NCBI GenBank assembly: GCA_037893245.1
Contig: JBAIAA010000019.1
Coordinates: 1-64,000, forward strand
Length of the DNA: 64,000 nucleotides
DNA from: Crossaster papposus
Lineage: Eukaryota; Echinodermata; Asteroidea; Velatida; Solasteridae
Direction of reading: 5' to 3'
Shown here: piece after piece, positions 41,201 through 53,200 of the stretch
Numbering within the stretch: the stretch's first letter is position 1
Layout of the letters: each line of letters opens with the position of its first letter
Notes under the pieces: model-generated
Database searches by the model: none
Told to the model about the DNA's origin: nothing
Seen by the model: only the letters and a program-made list of their open reading frames with translations
Made by a program: the position numbers and the translations under genes

Positions 41201-44200
41201 AAAACATCAATTAAATGGTTTTAAATTTAAATATTTACTTTGAAATCATAGTCTGCACTAAAACAGAATAAACAAATAAAACTTGTGTCCGATCCGACCT
41301 AAATTGGTGCGAGATTCGACCTGGCTTCCTGGTGTCGGATCTGCATTATCTGGTTTGGTGCGGGATCGATCCGATCGAGATAAGTGCAGGATCGATCTGA
41401 TCGGAATTGGTGCGGGATCGATCTGATCTGAATGAGTGCGGGATCGACCCGATAAGAATAAGTGCGGGATCGATCCGATCGAGATAAGTGCGGGATCGAT
41501 CCGATCGGAATAAGTGCGGGATCAATCCGATCGGAATAAGTGCAGGATCGATCCGATCGGAATAAGTGCGGGATCGATCCGACCCGAATGAGTGCAGGAT
41601 CGATCCGACCTAAATTAGTGCGTAATCGTTCGACGTGAATTGGTGCGGGATCCAACCCGGCTTGGTGTCGCATCTGACCCGTGTTAGTGTCGGATCCGAC
41701 CAGGATTAATGTTGGATCCGACCCGAATTGGTGTCAAATCTGACTAAAATTGGTGTCAGAAGTCACTATAAACTAACCAGTGTTTTGGTTCTTGTGGTAT
41801 TTTTTAAGGCACTTATGTACCCTAACCCGGTTTCCCCTTCAACCTTGTTAAGGTTTGTTCTATGGTTAAAATAACCCACACGAAAATTGGTCAAAGAAAA
41901 AGACAAACGTTAACGATATCGAATTCGAACCACAGACCTTTGACCCATAGCTCTCCTCTCTCTACCAACTATGCTATTGGCGAGTTGGTTGAGGAAGCCG
42001 TTCTTTATAATTCTTTATAGTTCTTCAATGTAGCCGAGTTGCAATTGTTCTTTCTCATGAATATACATTCACGCACCACCCAGCTGCTGAACAAAAATTC
42101 GCGAACCGCTACACCGGTTAGTATTAAGGCCGGTTCATACTTTACGCGAAAGCGAATGCGATACGAATTTGACGTCACAAAGCGTTCGCTGCGAACATTC
42201 GCCCAAGTTGAAATGTGTTCAACTTCCCGCGAAATCGCAGCGCGAAAACTTGCTGTGACGTCAGAAATTCGCGTTTGCATTCGCTTTCGCGTGCTGTATG
42301 AACCGGCCTTTAGGTGTCCTCCTATGGTGTCGGATTTGACCCCGATTGGTGGCGGATCCGACTCAAATTGGTGTCGGATCCGACTCAAATTGGTGTCGGA
42401 TCCGACTCTGATTGGTGTCGGATCCGACTCTGATTGGTGTCGGATCCGACTCAAATTGGTGTCGGATCCGACTCAAATTGGTGTCGGATTCGACTCAAAT
42501 TGGTGTCGGATCGAACCTGGGACTGTACGTGTTCAGGTTTAAGAGATAATTATAGGACCGGTAACCAACCTTAGAAAGACAGCCGCGTCGTCATATCCTA
42601 TGGGGTGCACGGGGATACCAGGCAAACCCGAAAGGTTGCTTATTGGCACACGGTAAGCCGAATCTACCAGAAAATCAAACAAATATATATAGAAATTGGC
42701 GTATTGAGCGAATGGGTAAAAATACTAATGGTTGGGACGCCATAACTTGGGATCAACACAAAATAACAACTTCAAACTTGGTATGTGGGTAATTGTCTTA
42801 GTGTCATCAGAATAATACAATGGTTGAGTCACCATATGTGACCTGCTCCATCGTAATCAGGAATAAGTCGCTGAGGCCGTTTTACGCAATCGGCCGTTAA
42901 AGTGAACGCATGGGTGAAAATCGTGAACAAGTCGATTTTCTGAACATTTAGGAAGTGTAGTTATTACAGATTATTGTCATTAAATGTCTTGTATGTAAAA
43001 ACGATCAATAAAGATGAAAATGAAGAGGATTTGTGTGCGCTCATTATGTGATGACAGGTCACATATTGCGAGCGTGTCCAGCTGTAGAACTAGAAGTCAG
43101 TGTTTTTTTACCGATGGCAGGGTACCCCGGTGTGCGTACGTCACCGCTGCCCAGCATCAACGTGCCACGTTGGGTTCCAGTCCCCGGGAGGTACAGGCCA
43201 TCAGGGTAGACCGCAGCGCCCTCTACGGCATAGTCTCCGGGATCGCTGTATAAGATCAGTCCAATACAGCAAGCTTTCTCCGCGTTGGCGGCCTGGAGAA
43301 AAAAAGTTTTGCTTAAAGACCCTTAGGGCCTAATGAGTTCGTGAAAATCTGTAGTGATAACCTTTGCCAAAAAACACTGCATTCCACAGTGCAGCCGCTA
43401 ACAACACAATTTATATTCCCATCAGCTCTCTCGATCACGCAGTCTTTGCAAATTGCTTAAATGGGCATGACCTTTTTTGTGCACATCCGACTATTCAAAT
43501 ATCTTCACGCAGTCAACTCCATTCAACGGTCGCGCTGGCCTGCGTTGCATATCTAATTATCTAATTAAAAATCTACAGCTACCATTCCTGATAATTCAAG
43601 CAATACCAATGGTGTATCGTACCTTTAACAAGTTCGCGCCGGGATTATTTTAACCTCACCGAGCCGACGCGCTGGATTATTTTTAACGAAACTCGATCCG
43701 AGGCGGGTTCAGTCCGATAGTACCGGGAAGCACACCTACGCATTTCCGGGCTTGCTCGCTGCTGACAGACATTTCTGGCCTTGCTCGTGGCGTGTTTATG
43801 CGTCGTCCGTTTCGAATCTGGGAAAAACTTTGCGTTTATATTCGTCATCCAGCACGAACTGGCTAAAAGGGCCTTAAGAGGGCCTTAGGGGTAATATGAC
43901 CGTCATTCTATAGTTAGATTATACTGTCGAAAGGGTGAAAAGTGATCCAGTCTCATTGATTCAGCCTTACTTTTTGCAACTAAATTTATCAACGACCTGA
44001 TATCAATAATAAAATAATAATGCCAGTGAAATTTTACTTTGTTTTTGAACTGTGAAAATTGATCAATAAACAGCCGAGAACGTTCTTTGACTGGAGTTTA
44101 GTTTGGGATCTCCAGCAATCTTTACGTGCAGCCTTGAACTGTGTGGACTACTTGGTGAAGTGCGTTTGTATTGACCGGCAATCGTGGTCGTCGGACAAAA

Positions 44201-47200
44201 GAATTGGGAGTCAAACAATGGGTCCACGATTGACAAAACGTCCACGATCTTTACCCGTGTACAAATCCTATGGCGATCATCAAAAAACGTTAGAGTATAA
44301 ACAAAAGAGGGAAGACGGTCGGACAATGCCCCGTCCACGATTGAAGGTCTTTACCAAGATACATGCGTGGAGCTATAAAACTGTTTTATTGAGTGTCAGA
44401 GAAAGTTTGTTTTATACTCAAAGAATCCCCATAATGGATGTGTCAAAACTGCCAGCATTTCTTAACCAGTTCGCGTCGGATGACGTACTTCTTATATAAT
44501 CACAAAGTTTTCCCCAGATTCAAAACGGATGACGCATAAACACGCCACGAGCGAGGGCGGAAATGTCTGTCAGCAGCGAGCAAGGCCGGAAATGCGTGGG
44601 TGTGCTTCCCGGTATCATCGGCCTGAACCCGCCTCGGATCGCGTTTCGTTAAAAAAATAATCCCGCGCGTCGGCTCGGTGATGTTAAAATAATCCCGACG
44701 CGAACTGGTTAAAGAACTGTTTTCATCATGACGAGTACTTTTTCAGTAGAAGTGCAAATGATATTTTACCTTTAAGTTGAGTTATAGGCTTATTATTACG
44801 GTGTCCAAAAAATGTAGATAATTATGCGAAAAAAAATTGTGAGAATGTTTCCCAAATGTAGCAATTTTTCGTTCACGTTACCTTGTCACCTCGGAAGATT
44901 TTAGCATACCGCGCGATGCAGATTTTGCCCGTGACGTCGATGTTCAACACTCGGTCTAGTTCCTGGAAGTCTTCTACTCTGCCATAGTTCACATACACAA
45001 GTTCGCCCTGAAATGAGAGCAAGAAACCCTTATTTCAGGTGCCAATACTCATGAAACCTTACTAAGCATAGATGGTTACTAAAAAGGCCTGAAGTTGCAT
45101 TTTACTAAGCCTAGTTGGTAAGTAATTGGCCATTTGCGTGTGGAATTTGAATAATATCTGGTACGTACACTGACTTGTTCACACAGCTTGGCACAGTTTA
45201 CATTTAAATTCTCCAGACCAAAGACACTGTTGCTATATCACGTGATGCGGGGCAAGCCTTACGCTAGCAACCCCCGGCTCTGGAATGGTCTGGTGTCTTT
45301 GTACCATTCTCAACCATTGTGAACAATGTATTGGTGCTGAGCGTCTCTAATGTAACTATGCAAGAGCTTGCCCCGAATCACGTGATATAGCAACAGTGTA
45401 TTTAGTCTGGATAATTTAAAGTCAAACTGTGCCAAGCTGCGTGAACAAGTCAGTGTACCAGATATTATTTAAATTCCACACACAAATAGTCAATTGGTAT
45501 TCAATTCAATTGGTATTACTAGCGTTAGTTACATTCTAAGCTTCTTACTAAAGTTAGAGTTGATCAAGGGTAACTCTAAGTCACTAGCTGCTTACTAAGC
45601 CTAGTTTCTAAGTAATCGGTATTCATAAAACATCACTAGCGTTAATTACATTCTAAGTTTCTAACTTAAGTTAACGTTGATCAAGAGTAACTCTAAGTCA
45701 CTAGCTGCTTACTAAGCCTAGTTGGTAATTAATTGGTATTCATAAACATTACTAGCGAAGTTACATTCTAAGTTTCTTACTAAAGTTAACGTTGATCAAG
45801 GGTAAGTGTAAGTCACTAGCTGCTTACTAAGCCCGCACGTAAGTAATTGGTATTCCTGAAACATCACTAGCGTTAGTTACATTCTAAGCTTCTTACTAAA
45901 GTTAAAGTTGATCAAGGGTAACTCTAAGTCACTAGCTGCTTACTAAGCCTAGTTGGAAAGTAATTGGTATATTTATAAAACATCACTAGCGTTAGTTACA
46001 TTCTAAGCTTGTTACATTCTAAGCTTCTTACTAAAGTTAACGTTGATCAAGGGTAAGTCTAAGTCACTAGCTGCTTACTAAGCCTAGTTGGTAAGTAATT
46101 GGTATTCATGAAACATCACTAACGTTAGTTACATTCTAAGTTTCTTACTAAAGTTAGTGTTGATCTAGGGTAACTCTAAGTCACTAGCTGCTTACTAAGC
46201 CTAGCTGGTAAGTAATTGGTATTCATGAAACATTACTAGCGTTAGTTACATTCTAAGTTTCTTACTAAAGTTAGAGTTGATCAAGGGTAACTCTAAGTCA
46301 CTAGCTGCTTACTAAGCCTAGTTGGTAAGTATAGTGGTATTCATCAAACATTAGGGTTAGGGTTAATAAACAGTACCTCTATTTCTCCATCTGCGGAATA
46401 AGCGTTGAACGGGGCTAACACATCGTTATCAGGTATCGGGTTAGGATTGCCGGGCTCAAGGGGCGGTTCTCGCTCCTGTGTCGTATAATCTGCACTTCCG
46501 CCCGGCGAACTCAAAAGCTGAATCTGTCATTAAGAAAAACAATTCAAGATTCGGAGATAAATGCTAGTAAGAAAATGTCTCCAAATATGAGCCTGTGATC
46601 ACACCACCCCCTTTTCTTTCCCCCTTCCCCCTCCCCACAGGGCTACCCCACACAAAAAATGTTCAAATATACCCTCCTAGGGGCAAAATGTTAGTGGCAA
46701 TCTCCGACATACATGGGTGGGGCACACCCACCTCATAGATTTAGATACTGACAATTGCGGAGACCGCCAACATAGGGCAATTAAGATAGCTCAGTTGGTA
46801 GAGCACCGGTCCGGTGTTCCGGAGGTTCGAGTCCCGCCTCGCCAATTTCTCTGTTCACTTTGAAACCCTGAAACTTTACGAATTTCGCAGTGAATGTCGC
46901 ATCGCATTCGCTTTTGTGTGAAGCGCGATTCGAACGACTGCCGCACAATCTTCACGTGGAAATGGTGGTAGCGTAGTATGGCGGGATAGACGTAACTACC
47001 CAGCCGGGACCAGACTACTGCTGTCCATGACGTACTTTTATAAGCATATATGTGACCTGCTCCAGGAAAAGGCGACATAATAATAGAGTTATGTACATGA
47101 TTGAAGAGTCCAGGATATAAGCTTTCATTTGGTACATCAGCTCCATAGCCCCTCCCGTTCCGGTGATATGACGTTTTTGCATATTAATGGTTCCATGGAA

Positions 47201-50200
47201 TTCAAAATACTGAAAAAACAGGCTCCGAAACACAACAAAACTAAGACAATACATTGGAACCATGCACTCTTAAAAGGTTACGTTTCACTTTATTTATCGA
47301 ATTCTAGGTTTTTGTTATTTAAATCTGAAACTTTGGATTTTAAAGATGTCATTTAAGACCAAAAATGAAAATTAAATATTTACCATTAACTTGAACAGGC
47401 TTTTACTCATAAATAAATGCATATAGCGCGACTTGTCATCTTTTCCTGGAGCGGGTCACATTTGTGATTCAAAAGTATTGTTTTTCACAGGGGTGGGGAG
47501 TCGAGTCATTTGCCTGCAGTGACTCAAGTCAAGTCGAGTCATTTACTCATCAGACTCGACCGGAGTCGCCAACAAATATGACTCAAGTCACCGACTCAAT
47601 TTGAGTCATTGAGGCGAGTCATTACAATTCTGAAATGTTCAGGCCTGACTTTATTACCGTGTTTTGATTGGCATCTCCGTAGGCTGGTGGGTACGACAGC
47701 AAGACCTCGTAGGTGACAATCTTAGCCGAGTCCAGCCCCTGGGCGAGCCAGCTGTCTCGAACCCACTCAGCCTGCTCCTTGCTCACACCGCTCCCTGCTA
47801 CGTGGGACTTGTTGGTTAAATACCTGGGGCAAAAAAAGAAGAAGAAGATTCTCCCGTTCAGATCCCCCAGCTCAATTGGGCCCACGAAACATTCCAAATC
47901 ATCTCAGCTCCCAGGGGAGTGAGTATAGACGATGTGCCCTCTGACGTCACGTGTTTACGTCTGTATTCAAACGTGCCCGGCAGTAATGCGCACCCATCGT
48001 GTTTTACATGAAATTTGCTTAAAGAGTGACGTCGCAGGTCAGATCGCCTTTGACTTATGTGACCTCTGATGACATCTCTTAACCAAATTTATGTAAAACA
48101 TGATGAGTGCGCATATTGACGGGCACATTTGAATACAGATGTAAACAGAGGAACATCGTCTATACAGCTCAATGCTGCCATTTCGGCGCAAAGCAGCTAA
48201 TAACAACCATCTCCACCCTTGCATGTACCCATTTACTCCTGGGCGGGGTGAAGCAATGGTGACAAAGTGCCTTGCCCAAGGGCAAACGCACCATTACCCA
48301 AGGCTGGACTCGAACTGCCGCTTTACCCACAGACGGTGAATTCGATGCTGCAGACCACAAGCAACGGGGTCTGGTTGGCGTAGCGGTTCTTTCCTCGCCT
48401 TCCACCGCCGCGACCTGGGTTCTAATCTCGCCTAGGCCAATATGTGACCCGCTCTGCAAAGAGGAGTCTGATGTCGAATAATACATTTTCACGTAAATGA
48501 CTGCTTATTGTCTCAGAGGTGATTTTTCTTTCAACAATTAATTTTTTGGTTTTAAGGTTTTAAGGTTTCTCCGACACCTATTTTTTCAGAACTGATTGTT
48601 TGAAAAGGTTGTTTTGATCCCTAAAGTAGATTTAATCAAGGTTTTTGTCATCCTCTAACCATAGCATCTAATGAAGCACTTAAATTATAAATCTTCATTT
48701 CTGTTCAAAAACATTTTTAATATAACTGAGAAAAAGCAAATTTCAAACAATCGTAAAAGACTAATGCCTTACACTACAGAGTTGTGCCATATGTCAAATG
48801 AAAGCTTATTTCCTGCTCTTTCTGACCAACTGTAAAACTAATTAAAAAAAATTGTTTAACACATCAGACTCAATTTTGCAGAGCGGCCACATATGTGGAT
48901 TGGGTTTTCAGTCCCTTCCTGACTCCGTGGGTTACCCCCCCCCCCCCCCCCCCCCCCAGGATAGGCCTACTCTTCTGGGGTTTTTCTCCCACCTCTAAAA
49001 CTGTACCTTAATTCTTCTCATTGTCTTCTCTCTACAGGTTTCTTCAGGCTTACGAGCTACAATGCCTAGAGCGCTTTTGACGGATCCTTGGTTTTATTAA
49101 TAACTAGAACAAAATGGCACTCGGTAGAGTGTGGACCTAGCTCTGCCCTAACCACAAAAATCAATCTGAAAATTTCACCCTTGACCCATAATCTATCTAC
49201 CGACCAAGTTTCGTTAAAATCCCTTCAGTATTTTTTACCCATAATCTTGCTAATACTATAGTAACAAACAAACCCCAGCAAAAACATTTACCTTCCTGGG
49301 AAAGGCAGTATAATAATCTTTAAAACAGCCTCGATCTGAAAATGTACAATGGAATCATCCTTGACCCTTGACCCGTAATCCATAGTCTTGGTTTCAAGAC
49401 GTCCTAATCGCGGTATGCAGTGCGTGTAGGCCGCCCATGCGATGCCCTCTAAGGTACACCATATAGACCACTAAATGACCTTCGAATAGTTTGTCTTGGC
49501 TATTAAACTCACATAATCGCTCGAAAAATTCCAAGCAATCCTAATTTCAATTCCATTTGAAACTGTAGAAAGGCCTGCCAAAGCAACCAATTAAATGTAT
49601 TTGTTAGAGTACATTATATATTCCTTTAGAATTCGTTACAAGAAATAAAATATAAATTTCGAAAAAGCCCTGCCGCACTAACTTTAACTACAAGCAGTAT
49701 ACATGTACATGTACGAAAAGTCAATAAGGTTGTACATGTACTATGCAAATAATGTCCGTGCCAAGTTATTTTCTGTGCAGAGTATATCTATAAAACTAGC
49801 TGCAATAAACTAGCTGACTACCACAAAGCTTAACAATGTCTTCCGTGTTTTAATAGGGAGCAAAGGTTCAGGGCAAATCTGCTCTAATCTTTATGTACAC
49901 AATTTAAACAAGCACTTATCATACAAAAGGTAGGTTTATCACTACCCAATAAACCGAATTGTAATTTACATATCAAACAAAATGGAATAACATTATAAAC
50001 CTGCCCTGTGGGAAAAAATTATAATGTTCACCATTTCCTGGTTTGTGAATCATTATTTGTGCAACAGAAGTTCTGAATTTAACAAACTTAGCATTTAATA
50101 TTTACATTTTGGAAACAGTATTGTGAAACTTGGTTTCAGAAAAGACAGGAAAAACCTAGTACATACATATCATGCTTGTATGTCCCCCTTTTTAACATGT

Positions 50201-53200
50201 CCCCGTTTGTTTAATGTACATAGCATTTTGCCTCAAAAAATCTGGGGCCAATTTCAATGAGCTGCTAAGCAAAAAAAAATGCTTAGCACAAAAAGTCTTG
50301 CTCATTAAAAACAGGTTAACAGCAAAAATTTTACGTGTTTTTCATGCTAAGCAAGCAAAAAAAACAGCTGATTATCAATCCAAAACACTAAAGATCAGGT
50401 GAAAATTTGGTCTGTAACCTTGTTTTTGCCAAGGACAAATTGTCATGCTAAGCAAATTGTTGTGCTTAGCAGCTCTATAAAATTGGCCCCTGGTTAAAAT
50501 CGAAATATTAGGCTCTCTTATTTGATTTGTATATTTCACGTCATTTCCAGCCAGTAAGCTGTTTGCAGCAGTTTTAATCTTACTCAATTAGGCTAAATAA
50601 ACATGTTTAGCGTCATGCCTTTTTTTTTTAAAGAAAGGAGGCCCTTTTATTTTTTATTTTTTTTCTTCAAAATGGCCGCCCGACACATCTTTAATTCGAG
50701 TCATGTAGTGAACATGTCACATCCTATCTTCCAATTTAAAATTAAAACATGGTTTACCCACGATTAAAAATCAAAATTCATGTGGGTCGATCATGTATGC
50801 ACCGTACACGACTACACGTCACACCCTAGCCTTCCTATTAGAAAAACAATATTTCCAGAGCATGTACACAGTGATGCTTAAGTCTAAATTACGATCTTAA
50901 AATGTTATTATCTTTACAATTTTTGTATTTGTTTTTTTTTCATTTTTTTTCATTTTTATTTGTTTACCCAAATAGTCAAATTTATCCTTTTTTTTCAAAA
51001 AAAAAAAAAAAAAAAAAAAGGAGGCGGCCCCTAAAAAGGAAGCGGGCGGTGACGCTAAACATGTTTTTTTTTTTATTTGGCCTTATTGTTTGACAGAGTT
51101 ATTGAAATTTTCCAAGAGTGGTCAAATTGACCATGGGACAAATTTTGTTTAATTAATTTTTATTTGATGCATTATAGGACAAATAATGCTGTTGACAACA
51201 TGCCTGGCCTACACAGCAAATGATTAACCGAAATTCACATTTGTAAACATGTTTACATGCTAAACACGCTTAGCATAATCAAGGATGGGTATAGGGTTTA
51301 TATAGCCATTGATATAGCCATTGAACATTGATGTATAGCTCCTAATCCCCAACAGCTCATGCAACACTTGCAAATTCAAACAAAATCGAGAAAACCTGGC
51401 CCCATTATCAATTTGACATCTCTTGGGAAATGACTAATGTAATATCCCTGTTAACAATTATCAGATTTTGACGTTTGATGTAGGTATATATTTTTAAACC
51501 GTACTTGGTTATAAATTACACATTCTTCGTGTGGCATTCCGTTATATTTTGTTTATATTTTTTGGGAACACTTGTGAAAGACAGCATTGTTGTCCACGCA
51601 CACAACATTGAACTGACCTTGAACCATGTTGTACTTTAGAAATTCTGAGTGCAAGTGGTTTTCCAACAAGTTCACAAACAGGTGGTTTTATATCGTTTAC
51701 ATGTCTGGAGTTAAAGTTATTCCTTTTCTTCTGTTACTTCGGCAACTCCCCTACACCAGCACACTATGGTGTCCCAAAAAACGGTGCAAGTAGAACTAAT
51801 CTTTTTAATCATAAACATAATAAAGTTATTAAGATTGCTATCAACAAGCTACACACTCATAAAGACTACAAATGTAGGTTTCATCAGATATTTATTTTAT
51901 CTGATTTGGTTGTGTCAGTCTAGAGATATACCCAATTAACCCTAACCCTACCCTAATGCTACTTAGTAAAAAGTAGTATGCAGTACTCTCACTGACTTGT
52001 GTGCAATGCCTGTAGTAATTTTTAGTATTTGGTACTTCACCCCTAATTGCACTCATAGTACTTTTTAGCATTGGGTCCCTCTGCTTGCCGAGTGTGCATG
52101 ACCCATGTATGCTGTGTAAGGTGTTCTAAACTCTACAGCAAAAATTGTCACTTGGGACACAGCTATGGGTCAAGGCTGCAAGGCTGGACTACTGCATTTT
52201 TTGCCAGGTAAGTATTACTGACCTGTATTGCCATTATATTAGTATTTTGTAGTTGGCAGTATCTGTACTCTGTCAGTACACACCCGGTACCCAATCATCA
52301 GTCACTGAGAGACCCAATGCTACAAAATACTAAGTAGTATTCTGTAGTACGCAGTTCTTTAGCCCAAAGTAAGGCCTAGGGGTGTGCCACCTTTTAGTTT
52401 AACTATTAGGTCTAATCCGACGACAAAACACATCTTACACCCGTAAGATTGGACATTAAAGGGCTTCAAAAGAGATCATCAAAGTGTGAACATGCATAGC
52501 TAAATTGATAGCTCAACTTAATCTTGAGATTGAATAAGTTCAGGTAATTATAAAGAGGTTTCAAAGAAATGTCTATTAGGCCTACATTATGTACACAATC
52601 ACCCTTTGCATAAGATGCTGGTATCGCTAAGCGCTTAGAAGCATTCTTTCTCTCAAAGTAAAAATGGCACCCACCAGATTTTGATCTTACATATCTTTAA
52701 ATTGAAAAAAAGCAAATCGGGTAAAATAAAAATGCATTTGAAAGCTATAATTTAGTTATCTTGAAGCTCATAAAAAATATAAAAATACCACTTTTCTAGT
52801 AAATGACACACACCAGGCATAATATAATTTGACATGATGCTTCAAACTGTCATTCACAAACAGATACATGAAGTAAACTTAGTAAGGTATTTAATAATAT
52901 AGATATTATATATATATATTTGGCGTTTGCAAATGTTGTAGGCCTATCTATAGGCCTATCTATGCTCTATACAATTTGACCTGCTTACCGTAAATTTGAC
53001 TCGATGTTTGCCGCCACGATCCCGTTGATAAGCTTGCCGCTGATGCTAGCGTCGGGTTCACGGACGGCGTTCTGGTAGCTGGGCGGCGCGGTGGGTGCGC
53101 TCGCCGTGGGCTCCCCGCCAGCCGCCGTGGCCGGCGCGGTCACAAAATGACCAAGTAAAATACCCACACCGATCCCAACAGCAAGCACCACTGCCGCAGA

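Noticed and set aside
46785..46848. Functional tRNA gene
   Set aside because: The A and B boxes are good but part of the variable loop and T stem is missing and the acceptor stem does not pair.
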